A stretch of 64,000 bases of DNA from Athripsodes cinereus. Its lineage: Eukaryota > Arthropoda > Insecta > Trichoptera > Leptoceridae. The stretch is taken from assembly GCA_947579605.1 (NCBI GenBank), contig OX388320.1, positions 2,852,001 through 2,916,000 on the forward strand, written 5' to 3'. Positions 49,196 to 60,100 of this stretch are shown here, piece by piece. A program made the position numbers and the translations under genes. Positions within the stretch are counted from its first letter, which is position 1; every line of letters begins with the position of its first letter. Under the pieces are notes generated by a model. It saw only the letters and a program-made list of their open reading frames with translations, was not told the origin of the DNA and searched no databases.

Positions 49196-49389
49196 TCTTT
49201 CAACTAACCAAATTATTAATAATTATTTTTTTCTATAGAATATATGGCATGGAGTAACTACGTTCATCCTTTTCAGCTGGCTCTTGAAATATTTCATAAT
49301 AAATTAATAATATGTCTATGTATGTTAAAAAAAAAAAAAATAATAGGAAACGTCTTTTATAAAGTAATGACTTTTATAATTTTTTTTTT

Positions 49390-49692
49390 TTTTTACGCGG
49401 CGGCAGAATTGCCATCCACACTTCTCAGCATTATACAACCAGATAAGTCTCCATATGATCAGTCATGATCACACAAAAACTTAACAGTCTAATGCCGGGA
49501 AAAATTCACCTATCCAGATATACAGGATATCAAAGGATTAGGCTCAAAACGCGGGATCAAAATACCAGGATTGTGCCTGAAATATTTGTGTTCAGAAACT
49601 TTTTTACAATATTACAAGTGTTTATTATAATAGATTTTTGAATTTTAATGTACAAATTAATCGGTAAATCTAATTTTTGTAAATTATTTATT
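49390..49692 (+). repeat. Unclassified 300-bp interspersed repeat, copy 2
   Basis: TTTTTACGCGGCGGCAGAATTG to TTTTTGTAAATTATTTA; close match to 22833-23135 over its whole length with scattered substitutions. Confidence 0.8.
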
Positions 49693-49904
49693 AAAGATTT
49701 CGGAGTTACCCCTGTAGCTGACATGACTAAAGGTATTATATAAACGGACCTAGAATGCCAATGATTTAAGTTTTTTTATCAAATAGTTTTTTATTTCTAT
49801 TATTTTGTTTTAAATATTGATTTGTTATCTAGGTTAAGGAAATGCCTTTGTAAATATGTATGTTGTTAGTTTTATATTATGAATGTATTCGCTTCTCTCG
49901 GCTA

Positions 49905-50093
49905 GAGGGACATCGAAGGAGTGTAGTCAAAAGATTCCACACACGGGGTTGTTTTTGGCCGGCCAGCCCCTCAGGCTGCCCACTATGGCGTCTCCGGTGT
50001 GGACAAACTTTGTGCAGTGTAGATTTCGGATAAATGGAAGTCCCCAGACTTCTGCGCTAACCGGGTGGTCGGTGGGTCTCCTTCAATGTATAT
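49905..50093 (+). mobile_element. R1-like LINE 3' UTR, sister subfamily
   Basis: GAGGGACATCGAAGGAGTG, AAAAGATTCCACACACGG, TTTTTGGCCGGCCAGCCC, CGGATAAATGGAAGTCC, AGACTTCTGCGCTAACCGGG, GGTGGGTCTCCTTCAATG. The order matches 62171-62345 inverted; the terminal TCAATG is shared. Confidence 0.75.
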
Positions 50094-50784
50094 CAAATAG
50101 TCTATGTATTGTCATATCTGTTTTAATTGTTATGTTAAATAAAATAAATAAATAAAAAAAAAAATGAAGTTTGTCAGTTATCCTAAATGTTACATATATT
50201 TTTATGATCAAAGGATTGCATGTCGATGTAATTGATTATGATATAAAAACGATTGAAACTATCTAAATATTGTGGTATATTATATTATATGCTATTTATG
50301 TATTATTCCTATATACAATCATACTTACATACACGTGATAGTATCTATAGATAGTAGATGTAACATGTATGTATACCAAACTGATAATGATTTTATGTAC
50401 TGTGTATTATAAAACGGTGAGTACATAATATAATTTATTATAGTTTGTTCTAGATAAAAGAGAAAATCACAGTGGAGTAGCTATGTTACTGAACTAAACA
50501 ATGAACTACTAGGTACAGTATTATAGTCTGCGTGACAAGTATAATGAATAATTGTTCTCATTTACACGTAACTATGTACGTATATACAAACATACGTCCA
50601 CTAAAGATTATAGTTAGATTCTATTTATCTATAATTATATTAGATAGACTCTCATTGTTATTATCGTATTATATAAATCGCTATCAACGTGTATCCCTTT
50701 CAAGTCGAATTTCTTTTGGGGTGTTGATGTTGATAAATTATATTTAAAAAAACGTGAAATTGACAATACATATATTTTCATTAG
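50094..50784. other. No gene recognised
   Basis: A+T-rich, with an AATAAATAAATAAA tail near 50139-50160 that probably ends another retroelement fragment. Confidence 0.35.
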
Positions 50785-51583
50785 AAAACATTGAAACCCT
50801 CCAGCAAAAAGTAAAGAGTAGACTTAATGTGCTATATAAACTCGCCGGAACTACGTGGGGATGTGATGCCCGAACATTGAAAACTGCGGGAATCGGTTTG
50901 GTTTACTCAGCCGCAGAGTATTGTTCACCAGTGTGGCTAAAAAGTGCACATACAAAACTCATAGACACCCAACTAAATGACGCTATGAGAATTATCAGTG
51001 GTACTCTCAAACCAACTCCTGTACCTTGGCTCCTAGTGCTCTCCAATATACCGCCCGCACATCTCAGGCGTGAAGAAGCACTATACAGAGAACACCAGAA
51101 AATCATTAATAATCCAGATCTCCCTATACACATAGATATAGAACATCCACCTAAATATCGACTAAAATCGAGGCATCCATATTGGATTACAGCTGCAAGC
51201 GATAGACAATCAACTGATGACAAATGGCGAGATCTGTGGGCAACGACAAGGGTGAAAAACCATAACCTGGTTGCAGATCCAACTGTACAACTTCCAGGCT
51301 ATACTTTGCCCAGAAAACTCTGGTGCACGCTGAACAGACTAAGGAATGGTGTCGGATGCACAGCGTCACACCTACATCAATGGGGACTCGCAGACTCTCC
51401 GTTATGTGTGTGTGGTGCTGACCAAACAACAGACCACGTGGTGAACATATGTCCCCGATATTCATACGATGGCGGGTTGCAAGCACTTAGTTTAGGGTCG
51501 GACGACGCGATCTCATGGCTGTGGGACCTTGAGATACGAATATGACGGGTATAAGGTATAACCCATAAGAAGAAGAAGAAGAT
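50785..51583 (+). pseudogene. LINE reverse transcriptase, C-terminal third
   Basis: An uninterrupted frame from about 50785 to the TGA at 51543-51545. It encodes the region after the polymerase active site: TLQQKVKSRLNVLYKLAGTT, then LVYSAAEYCSPVWL, a LIDTQLNDAMRIISG block, LLVLSNIPPAHLRREEAL, PPKYRLKSRHPYW, and a C-terminal zinc-type motif CVCG-x9-HVVNICP near the end. Y-S-x-AEYC-x-PVW and LSNI-x-P-x-x-LRRE mark a LINE family widespread in invertebrates; I do not assign a clade. The 3' end is GGGTATAAGG-TATAACCC and (AAG)n. 5'-truncated, otherwise undamaged. Confidence 0.9.
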
Positions 51584-51588
51584 TAGAA

Positions 51589-52022
51589 AACACACTCATA
51601 GTATGCAAGTTTATATAGAACGGTATGTACCTTCTTCAGTTCATCATTTACGACCCATGCAATTAGAATGTGGAATAATCTACCTTGCAATATCAGAAAT
51701 TCCTCTACGCTACACGTTTTTAAGAATAACCTAAAATCCATAGACTTATCCTAAATAGTTCCTCCCCGTGCCTTTATCCTTCATTTTGTAGTATGCATTA
51801 CAGGAAACATGACACAAGTAATGTTCTACTTAGGACTAAGAATGTAATAAGTTATAATTAAGTTTAGTATTAACTGTTCACATTTAGTATTAATTACACA
51901 TGGTCAACATAGTATCACACATTATTTTGGTTAGCTGGAAGATATTGCCTCCAGGCAATAAGCTCGCCAATTGCTCATGATTTTTTTCTGATCAATAAAG
52001 TGTTCGTATTGTTATTATGATA
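51589..52022 (+). pseudogene. LINE C-terminus and 3' UTR (GGTTAG-hairpin family)
   Basis: From about 51603 it reads YASLYRTVCTFFSSSFTTHA, IRMWNNLPCNIRNSSTLHVF and KNNLKSID. This is the end of a CR1/jockey-like LINE (WNNLPCNIRN). The UTR ends GGTTAGCTGGAAGATATTGCC, TCCAGGCAATAAGCTCGCC, ATTGCTCATGA, AATAAAGTG and TTATTATG. The stem TATTGCC/GGCAATA replaces TATCGC/GCGATA of other copies. It abuts the previous LINE's AAG tail. Confidence 0.8.
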
Positions 52023-52116
52023 AAGATTTCAATAGAGAACATCTAAATGTATTATTACTATTTTTTTTATTTTTTTTATTAAGTCCTTTGATGATATTTA
52101 CGACTAAAATGAATAG

Positions 52117-52303
52117 TTTTTTTTTTTTTTTTAAAAAAAGATATATCTGGGTTTTTGTTATAAACCCAAACACAACCTTATACATCTTTCACACTAAGCT
52201 AAAAGCTTGTGCCGTGAAAGGGGAGTTTGCCGGCACCTGGGATCGAACCACGGACCCCTTGTTCCGGAGGCCGAGACTCTACCTCCAGGCTACCGACGAA
52301 CTC
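52117..52303 (-). repeat. tRNA-derived SINE, full length
   Basis: Inverse of 33724-33904 with all parts: oligo(A) tail, TGGGTTT/AAACCCA hairpin, AAGCTTGTGCCGTGAAAGG, B box inverse GGGATCGAACC (52239-52249) and the head ending CCGACGAACTC. Confidence 0.9.
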
Positions 52304-52933
52304 TAGTTTTATTTTTTTGTCTCCGACGATCCGGACACAATATGTATAGTGACACTTTTGCACAATTATAACGATGTCATAAAGCTTTAGAAATCTTGTA
52401 GGAAGAAGTGACTTAATTAACTCAGGACGCTCTGAATGGAGAAGGCGCATTGCAACCTTGTGTTACTGAAAGGTTTTTTTTAAATTTGCAAACTATTTCA
52501 AAAAGTGCATTATTTATAATGATATATTATTTCATTTTATCGATTTCAATACAATTTGAAACAACACAGACATGGACCTTGAAGGTATACAATATTGTTA
52601 CCACAGTAAAATTGCCTGAGTTTTATGCTTGGCGAATAACAAAACTTCAAGTGCAAATAAATATAAAGTGTCTACATAAGTAGGTACTATGACGTAGATA
52701 ATATGTACTTGCGTAATATTTATAATCAATATTTAATTTCAAAAGCTTGTTTGACCTTACAGTTGTTGTGAAAATTATGTTAGTTAATTATATTTATAGG
52801 ATAGGATAGGTATACAAGTAGAACTGACACGAAACAACGATGGAGAATGTTTAAAATTTAGAAATATCTCCAAAAAGGCCTTTATAATTATAATAGCTGA
52901 AAAGGGTATGATTCATTATTATTATTATATTTA
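52304..52933. other. No gene recognised
   Basis: A+T-rich. No recognisable element or exon. Confidence 0.35.
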
Positions 52934-52985
52934 TTATACCATCACGGCACATCCCACAAGTGGGGTAGCCAGCAGATCAGCTGCA
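52934..52985 (-). repeat. TAG-tail repeat, terminal fragment
   Basis: TTATACCATCACGGCACATCCC, ACAAGTGGGGTAGCC, CAGATCAGCTGCAGG. Confidence 0.65.
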
Positions 52986-53035
52986 GGTATGATTCAATCT
53001 GAAGATATTCATTCTTTGCAGGATAGATAAAGTAT

Positions 53036-53115
53036 AAGGTGTCTCGACGCTTACGAAACGTCTCAGGCTGGCTTAAGCGCTTTATGGGCCACGTTTACCA
53101 ATTCCATCAGTTTCT
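53036..53115. repeat. Fragment related to the foldback element
   Basis: AAGGTGTCTCGACGCTTACG, CTCAGGCTGGCTTAAGCGC and GTTTACCAATTCCATCAG parallel arm and loop sequences of 17828-18205. No inverted partner remains. Confidence 0.45.
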
Positions 53116-53214
53116 CTCATGCTTTTTTCTCATATCAATCCTTTCATATATATGATATATACAAATACATTTCATCGGTGGACTCGTGAATTCATGAAAA
53201 CTCCTATGTGCATT

Positions 53215-53300
53215 TATTTATTTATTTATTATTTACGGTTTATTAGCCTTTTACACAATATTTTACATAGGTACAATATCATAAGAAAACCTAGGTACCA
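53215..53300 (-). mobile_element. LINE 3' end, AAAAGGC family
   Basis: The minus strand has TATTGTGTAAAAGGCTAATA, AACCGTAAATAATAAATAA and a TAAA tail. Confidence 0.5.
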
Positions 53301-53365
53301 AACACAAAATTAACAAATCAATATTACAAACATACATTCATCATTACAATTTTAAAATAACACAA

Positions 53366-53570
53366 CAGTAGGCCTAATCAAAACACATTTAAGCGTTACG
53401 TTTTCGTTTCGTTTTCGTTCAAACGTTGACGACGTTGCGAGAACGCGTCAATTTTCGTAGCTACTTCTGTATTTTAGCTACGAAAATTGACGCGTTCTCG
53501 CAACCTCGTCTTTCTTGAACGAAAACGAAACGAAAACTTAACGCTTAAATGTATTTTGACCAGGCCTACT
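53366..53570. repeat. GGCCTAG hairpin MITE, copy 4 of 4
   Basis: AGTAGGCCTAATCAAAACACA, GTTTTCGTTTCGTTTTCG, GACGACGTTGCGAGAACGCG, TAGCTAC and the inverse arm to GACCAGGCCTACT. Confidence 0.9.
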
Positions 53571-53689
53571 AAAGGTAACCAAAATAAAATATCAATCGAT
53601 AAAATTAACATTAATTTAACAGAATCTGATAAAATTATACTTCAGGAAATGAAAATTAAAATGTTTTAGAATTAGGTATGCACACTTAA

Positions 53690-54180
53690 GACAAAAGAAA
53701 AATATTTAAAATTTAAAAAAAAACATGGGTAGGTAGGTACATAGGTATATAAAAAGAGGAAGGGTTCCTACTAAGATGTTGTTGATTCTTGATTATTGTT
53801 TATATAAATGTGATTGTAATGTGCAAATATCTTTAGATTCAAGTTTAGTAGGTATGTTGATTGGACTATGGAACATGTCTATTAGATTATTGAATTTATT
53901 TCCGAGAATGTGAAGGCGATTTATAATAGAATGTTTGTGATAGTTGGTTCTTGCCTGCGCTTCCTGAAATAACATATTTTGTCTTGTTGAACGGTTTGGT
54001 ACATGAAAATTGATCATAGCAATAAGTTCTGGGCAGTCAAAGTTTGAAATAAGTGTTTTACTGAGAACTGTGAGATCTATTATAACACGTTTATAATTTA
54101 TCGAGATATTACAGGAATCCAAAATAACTGTTTTACTGGATGACATCTTCTGTCTGATTCGTTATGTGGAAGGAGTCTTA
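53690..54180 (-). pseudogene. LINE C-terminal fragment, jockey-like
   Basis: An open minus-strand frame (54146 to 53793) encodes NYKRVIIDLTVLSKTL, FDCPELIAMINFHVPNRSTR, ARTNYHKHSIINRLHILGN and NLIDMFH. DCPELL-x-x-I-F-x-VP-RSTR and TNY-x-x-x-x-I-R are typical C-terminal blocks of jockey-like LINEs. A 3' UTR with TATATACCTATGTACCTACC follows. No polymerase domain. Confidence 0.75.
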
Positions 54181-54940
54181 GAACTTCTACGACTTCTCAT
54201 TGAGTTTCAAGGTATGATTCGAAAAAAATACGCAATCATTTTTTACGTTTTCGTACAAGTTTTCACGAATTATCCAAGAAAAAGTAGCACGTAAAATATT
54301 TCAATTCTCTCAATAACTTTTCTGTGGATATCTCACCGCATCGGTTATTATTACATTGGTAGATGCGGTTTGACTAGACGAATAATTTGGTATTAATATC
54401 TCATTTAAAAAAAAGTTAATACGAGTACATGGAAGGTTTCATGCTAAGTCACCCACGACTTTTATATCTTTTAAATTTTTACAGGTTTTTGTGTATTTTA
54501 ATGATAATCAATAAGTTATCATAATTTTGAAGATCACCATATGAGTATATGGGTAGGTAAATATTTAGAGGTTAAATAGATGTATTATTTTTTATTTACT
54601 GCTGCTGTCTCTTTCTTTCGTTCTACTCCTTTCATGCCACCGGAACCTCGTCAATTTTAACATACGGTGTTTATTTCCAACGCTTTGTGATTAGGTGTTC
54701 CAATATTTTCATTGATTTTCAAAAACTTCGTTTTTTTTTATTGTTCATACATAACTGTTTAATGTAGACGTAAAACATTTATGTGTAAGATATTTGACAT
54801 CTTCAATTCAGTGAAGCATGCTACCATTTCTGAATATTTTTAATTTAAAAAAAGTAAATAAATATGTACATTAAATATCTAAAACTAACTAAAAGGATAT
54901 CAAATTTCATGAAACGAAATTAATTTCTAGTTAAATTTAT
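54181..54940. other. No gene recognised; TAG-tail remnant near 54770
   Basis: A short TAG-tail fragment (TTTGACATCTTCAATTCAG, CATTTCTGAATATTTTTAA) lies at about 54770-54845. Otherwise A+T-rich and featureless. Confidence 0.35.
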
Positions 54941-54944
54941 GTAT

Positions 54945-55010
54945 TTACTGCTAATTTCAGAAAATCACGGTCTAGCCTTTTACATATAAATATTGTATAC
55001 ACATAATACA
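54945..55010 (-). mobile_element. LINE 3' end, AAAAGGC family
   Basis: The minus strand has TATATGTAAAAGGCTAGACCG, TGATTTTCTGAAATTAGCAG, then TAAATACATAAA. Confidence 0.5.
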
Positions 55011-55189
55011 TGTACCTATACAAAAGTATTAATAAAAAAAAATGAGACAATTAGATTAGATTATATATAACAGTAGTAGAATAAACGGTGCAATACCAAT
55101 TAAAGTATTTATTTTTCAATTCATTTTGACAATAATTAAAAAGGTTTGTGTTTGTGGAAGACGTCAAGAAATTAATAAAAAATCGATGT

Positions 55190-55463
55190 GATATAAAAAA
55201 AATAACAATAAATAAATCTATTAAGTATGATAAACACCTGTAATATTGTTAAAAAGTCTCTGAACACAGATATTTCAGGCACAATGCTGGTATTTTGAAC
55301 CCGCGTTTTGAGCCTAATCCTTTGATATCCTGTATATCTGGATAAGTGAATTTTTCCCGGCATTAGACTGTTAAGTTTTTGTGTGACCATGACTGATCAT
55401 ATGAAAACTTATCTGAGTGTATAATGCTGAGAAGTGTGGATGGAAATTCTTCCGCCACGTTAC
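55190..55463 (-). repeat. Unclassified 300-bp interspersed repeat, copy 3
   Basis: Inverse of 22833-23135: TGGCGGAAGAATTTCCATCC, TCATATGATCAGTCATGG, GCCGGGAAAAATTCAC, ATATCAAAGGATTAGG, CACAATGCTGGTATTTTG. Slightly truncated at the far end. Confidence 0.8.
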
Positions 55464-56166
55464 AAAAAAACTCAGTGGGTTCAAATTAATCGTAAATAAA
55501 AATAATTATATTGGTTAATAGGTTGAAAGAGCGAATTGAATATTATAGATACAGCAAAATAATACATAAAAGTATTTTTTAAGTATATATAAGAGAATAA
55601 TATGAACATAACTTACTACAAGCTATGAATATTACAGAAAAAAACACAAATAAGCAAATTGCAAGTTTATTTATTTATTTATTTTATTTAAACACAACAT
55701 ACGGCAATTGCCTTTACAAGTATACAGATAAACTTTATAACATCACACAATCATTCAACACATGTACAAAAATATAAAACAGACAAAACATACTCCAGTT
55801 AAAGTCAAAAAATAAAAATGAAAATTTAAATACAAATACAATAAATTCATTAAAAGACAATTTTTAGTCACTAGTCTTTCTTTTTCTTTCTTTTTCCTCG
55901 AGGCAAGGCACCCGATACCGAGTGAATTATGCCTATTTGTTGACAAGAACATCAGTTGTTAAAGTTAAGATATTAAAAAAACAAACAAAAAATAATAATA
56001 ATTTTAGAACTGCACAAAAATACATGAACATGGAAAAATCCACTAGATCTGAAAGAAGCGATTCTATTATTTTAAACTTAATTAAGTTTTGACTACCCAT
56101 TGTCAATTTGTGCACATAAATGTTTGATAAAGTCAGATTTGTATTTCAGGAAACTGTCAGCAAGAA
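55464..56166. other. No gene recognised; probable LINE tail near 55672
   Basis: AAATAAATAAATAA on the minus strand at 55665-55688, preceded by a GGCAATTGCC palindrome (55714-55723), looks like a LINE end. The rest is A+T-rich. Confidence 0.35.
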
Positions 56167-56974
56167 TAATAATAATAATAATCGGACTATTTATATGTGG
56201 CGCCGTTTAATGATCCGTGACCATCTCAAGGGCGCCGTGACTTCTCCCGAACAGTAGTGTTTTCAACTTGGTTCTAAACGTGGTTGTGGACTGATTCACC
56301 CTCAGATCTGTGGGCAGTCTGTTCCAGACGGATGGCGCGGCGGCTCTGAAGCTCCTTTCTGCAAATTTGGAGGTGTTCGCCATGTTGGGTTTCACGAGTT
56401 TGTTGACAGCAGAAGAGGCCGAGCGCAGCGGTCGTCTCGGAGTTTCGTCGACGGAACAGAGTTCGGTTAGACATGTGGGTGCCGTGCCGCATAAAGCCTT
56501 GTGGACAGTGAGACACAATTTAAACTCCACTCTCTCTGGGACCCTCAGCCAATGTAGATCTTTTAGTAGTGGAGTGATGTGGCAACGCTTGTTCTCTCTG
56601 TAGATAGTCCTGGCGGCAGCATTAAAAGCCATCTGGAGGCGATTGAGAAGAGTCTGGGGCAGTCCTGTGTATATGATGTTGCAGTAATCCAGACGAGAGA
56701 TGACAAAGGAGGCGATCAGACTTTTTACTGCATCTACAGATAGATTTTTGGATACGAGATGCAGTTGACGAATGTGGAAAAAGGCTGTGCTTACTGTCCT
56801 GGGTACTTGGGCTTCCATGGAGAGTGCTTCGTCCAGTAAGACGCCGAGAACGGATATTGTGCGCGATGGTGTTATGTTGGTGCCAGCGACAGAGATTTGT
56901 TTGGTGTCTATGAGATGTTGGCGTCCTGGGGAGGCAACCCACATAAATTCGGTTTTGAACATCAGTGTCCGCAC
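56167..56974 (-). pseudogene. LINE reverse transcriptase C-terminus, CR1/L2-like
   Basis: An uninterrupted minus-strand frame of about 255 codons, 56974 to a TAA near 56207. It begins beyond the polymerase catalytic motifs (LGVLLDEALSM, HIRQLHLVSKNL). It continues with SRLDYCNIIYTGLP, LQMAFNAAARTIY, ITPLLKDLHWLRVPERVEFK, VHKALCGTAPTCLTEL, RPLRSA, ERSFRAAAPSVWNRLP and FRTKLKTLLF. SRLDYCN, NAAARL/I, HWLPV-x-x-R and WN-x-LP are hallmark blocks of CR1/L2-type LINEs. A TTATTATTATTATT tail (56165-56182) ends it. 5'-truncated but not otherwise broken, hence fairly recent. Confidence 0.92.
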
Positions 56975-56979
56975 CTACC

Positions 56980-57440
56980 AGACACCTAGTCTCTGGAACC
57001 TGATTATTGGAGTTTGGTATGTATAGTTCATTCTAGTAAAAAGTTACTGATATAGTCTGGTATTTCTGGATGAGATATCACATTGGACTAATTCAATCAC
57101 TTCAGGAGAATCGATTGCACTATTTAGAAGCTTGTGCAAGAAACGAGGGTCGAACATCTTCCTACGGTTCTCAAAACTGAGGAGACTCACTGGACTGGAT
57201 ATTCAATATTTTCAATAGGTACCTATGTATCTACATTCTGTAATTTATTAGTCTTAGGAACTTTCTCTGTACCCGTTTCAAACTTTTCCTATGGACGACA
57301 TATTTCAGGGACCATACTGCAGTAATGGTCTCACAAGGGAGACAAAGAATAGTCTGGAAGATTGGATCAATTGAAAGTTTGTCACCAGTCTGAATATAAA
57401 ATCTATAGTCCTCATATTCTCAAATTTAGATCCTCAGCAG
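56980..57440 (-). pseudogene. Decayed jockey-like LINE fragment
   Basis: The minus strand reads, through several stops, VSLVRPLLQYGP, a GYREKFLRLINYRM block, LLKILNIQSSESPQF, and, in neighbouring frames, KMFDPRFLHKLLNSAIDSPE and SSRNTRL. LVRP-L-YG, Q-RKFLR-INYR and LLN-AIDSPELL are the standard jockey-clade C-terminal order. The fragment abuts the younger CR1/L2-like copy. Confidence 0.75.
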
Positions 57441-57899
57441 AATTAGAAAAATAAAAGCATAAACAATACTATTCAATATGCATTATATTTATTTGAAGAA
57501 GTCACATAAGTAAGAACAACAACAAAAAATAGAAGCTCTTTTTTTATTTAGAAATATTCCATTATAGGGAACAGGGGGGAATGTGCTACTAATAGAACTT
57601 TATGTAAAACTAAACCAGATCGTACCTACTCATACAATTCAGAAATATTTCAATATACGTATATTAATGAAATTCATTTAGATCTGTTAAAAGACAAATA
57701 AATAATTATTTCATCCGTAATTTTATTATGTACCTGATAATTGTTACAAATCAGTATTCTGTTTATCAAAATCTGGATTCGCTTTATGTGAAGTACAATA
57801 AAATGTGATCATATTTCATTACTTTAGAATCAAAATCGGATAAATCCGAGAAAGCAATTTATTCAACTTGCAAAAAAATTATTTATTTCGAGTTTTATT
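57441..57899. other. No gene recognised
   Basis: A+T-rich sequence without assigned features. Confidence 0.35.
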
Positions 57900-57948
57900 C
57901 TACTATTACTACCTATACCATCAAGGCACATTATCCTATAAGCGGAGT
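57900..57948 (-). repeat. TAG-tail repeat, terminal fragment
   Basis: CTACTATTACTACCTATACC, ATCAAGGCACATTATCC, ATAAGCGGAG. Confidence 0.5.
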
Positions 57949-58067
57949 TTTATGAAATCGTATTTTCCGGAACAGCTGTTGAGTTTTGAACACAATGAAA
58001 TTTATATGAAAAATATCAAGGTTTGTAGTTTATTTGCATATTTTTTGCTTATATCCATTTTCGGATA

Positions 58068-58297
58068 AATAAAAGTCTCCAGACTTCTGTGGTATCCAGG
58101 TGGACGATAGGTCTCCTAATAACAGACTTCTGTGGTATCCAGGTGGACGATAGGTCTCCTATAACAGACTTCTGTGGTATCCAGGTGGACGATAGGTCTC
58201 CTAATAACAGACTTCTGTGGTATCCAGGTGGACGATAGGTCTCCTATAACAGACTTCTGTGGTATCCAGGTGGACGATAGGTCTCCTAATAACAGTT
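58068..58297 (+). repeat. 42/43-bp tandem array from a LINE 3' end
   Basis: Five units starting AGACTTCTGTGGTATCCAGG at 58081, 58124, 58166, 58209 and 58251. Spacing alternates 43, 42, 43, 42 because units end in CTCCTAATAAC or CTCCTATAAC in turn, i.e. an 85-bp dimer. The leader CGGATAAATAAAAGTCTCC and the unit body match the terminal 60 bp of the R1-like 3' UTR at 50030-50093. Confidence 0.95.
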
Positions 58298-58510
58298 TTC
58301 TCACTCTTTTCGAGTGTCACCTAAAAGGCAAAATATTACGCAGTAAAACATTTCTCATCTTCATCGTACGACTAGGTAGATATTATGTCTCCCATCCTGA
58401 ATATCTAACTTTCAAGTTTTATTGGCACGAAGAGAATGATTTACACGTTTATTACATCTTATAAGTCTTTTGGTTACCCACTTTTGGAAATTGGCGTGAT
58501 AGTATGAATG
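58298..58510 (+). repeat. TAG-tail repeat, diverged
   Basis: CTCACTCTTTTCGAGTGTC, CTAAAAGGCAAAATATTACG, CTCCCATCCTGAATATC, TTATTGGCACGAAGAGAATG, TACCCACTTTTGGAAATTGG. It follows directly on the tandem array. Confidence 0.65.
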
Positions 58511-59120
58511 AATCAATATTCAAAGCTCGTATAGAAATCAGCTATAATATTGTTGGTTTTTGTTTCTCCACGTTAGGAACGAGTTTGTTCATTTTTGGTA
58601 CAAAGTCATTCGTGTTATGCAAGTTTTAACTTGTACCTATTACGTCTAATGACGCAAGATTAACTTTCAGCTCAAGCAGTAAGTTCTGTAAGAGCCAATC
58701 GCAAATACTAGCTAATCCGGCGAAGTGGTGCGCCGCCAACGCAGTAGACCTCTAATGGTAACTTTGCCAGCGACTTCCAAAAATTAAGTAAGTAAGTAAG
58801 TAAGTAATACCGAAAACTAAACTTGCAATATTATGTATTTCCCTACATTGCGTTTCGTACGCGAGTATATTTGACTATTACCGACATCTATGTAATACAT
58901 ATGTAACAATACATTATATACACTATATAAGTGATGACATTTAAACATAATGTGTAATTTTAATTTATTTATTCACCAAGCAAGCTAAACTACAAGTACT
59001 AAAGTAACATTTTTTTAAAAAAATAAAATAATATAAACAAATAAAACTAAAAAAGTTTGCTGATGTTAGTAACTAACCGTTTATATATTAACAGATTTTT
59101 TAGTAAAGTAGAATTTGTGC
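58511..59120. other. No gene recognised; (TAAG)n microsatellite
   Basis: A G+C-richer repeat-like block around 58690-58780 (GGCGAAGTGGTGCGCCGCC) precedes a (TAAG)n run at 58785-58807. This looks like the end of a retroelement with a TAAG tail, unassigned. Confidence 0.4.
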
Positions 59121-59308
59121 CTTATGAAAAAAGACATTCAGAATGGATGGCTTAGCTCATTGTTGAATTGTAGATATTATTAAACTTTTCAACATCTGTA
59201 ATTAAGTGATGAGGTAGGCCACCTATTTTGAATATCCTTATTTTTGTCACAAAAAGGGACTAGGTACAATCATGTTCCATATAATTAAAGAAAAATTTGA
59301 TGAGAAAT

Positions 59309-59362
59309 TGGAGTCTGTGATTCCTGAAATACCCGGGTGGGAGGTGGGTCTCTCTTAATGTA
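59309..59362 (+). mobile_element. R1-like LINE, last 50 bp
   Basis: TTGGAGTCTGTGATTCCTG, AATACCCGGGTGGGAGG, TGGGTCTCTCTTAATG: the same terminal block as 50040-50093 and 15120-15176. Confidence 0.55.
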
Positions 59363-59387
59363 TTGCTCAATCTCAACTCAATAAAAT

Positions 59388-59492
59388 TTGTAAGCTCGTC
59401 CTCTGTATATTGATTGTATGATTGTTTCAATTTGGATGCATTTTTGTGGAAATTTGTTTGTAATTGATGTACAGTAAAGAATAAATAAATAA
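59388..59492 (+). mobile_element. LINE 3' end, GGTTAG family (truncated)
   Basis: TTTGTAAGCTCGTCCTCTG, TATATTGATTGTATGATTG, ATGTACAGTAAAGAATAAAT, (AAAT)n. The hairpin is lost. Confidence 0.6.
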
Positions 59493-59493
59493 A

Positions 59494-59748
59494 TCTGTAC
59501 CTGAGAGCCATTAGGACTCAAGTACATTTTTGTCAAAAATGTCAAAGTTACGAAAAAAGCGGAAATAACACAACAGTCGTGAGTTTTAAGTACAGAAATG
59601 CTTAGGGTCTATACAATAGGGTCTATGTAATAAGCTGTAAATACTATATACAGCTATTACTTGTAAAATGTTGAGATTTTTTCGATTAAAAAATTGAATT
59701 TGAAAATGGCATTTTAGTACTTAAGACTAAATGGCTCTCAGGTACAGA
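59494..59748. repeat. MITE with TCTGTACCTGAGAG inverted ends
   Basis: Left TCTGTACCTGAGAGCCATTAG, GACTCAAGTAC; right inverse GTACTTAAGACTAAATGGC, TCTCAGGTACAGA. A central hairpin AATAGCTGTA/TACAGCTATT-like pair lies at about 59628-59662. It follows the LINE tail without spacer. Confidence 0.75.
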
Positions 59749-59939
59749 TAATATAAAATAAAACTTTATATTTTATTTTTAATCTATTTTTTTATAATTA
59801 AAATGATTCTCAAGTAAAACTCGTTAGACTTTTATCCTATCTTGTTTTTTTAGCTGCCAGCTTTATCATATTAATATGAGATTTCTAAGATGCCGTTTTA
59901 TCTAATATAATATATTCAGTTGTCCTTGAGAATTTGAGT

Positions 59940-60100
59940 AAGAATGTGTAAGAAGAGTAAGATGAACCGACGTGCGTCCATGAGAAATTCTATAAATATG
60001 GAGGAAGCGAAGGAAGTGTGTAAGGATTGATCTATTTGGCGTTCCGTTCTTTCTGCCTACCCCACTTGGGACACGGCGTGAGGGTATAGGATAGTATTTC
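59940..60100 (+). mobile_element. MRNWM-type LINE 3' end
   Basis: Encodes KMNRRASMRNSINMEEAKE, a VCKD then a stop where DRSIW begins, WRSVLSAYPTWDTA, and CACTTGGGACACGG, GGGTATAGGATAG. Moderately diverged. Confidence 0.7.

Noticed and set aside
56310..56603. Plus-strand open frame opposite the CR1/L2-like LINE
   Set aside because: It is the antisense shadow of a long, well-recognised minus-strand polymerase frame.
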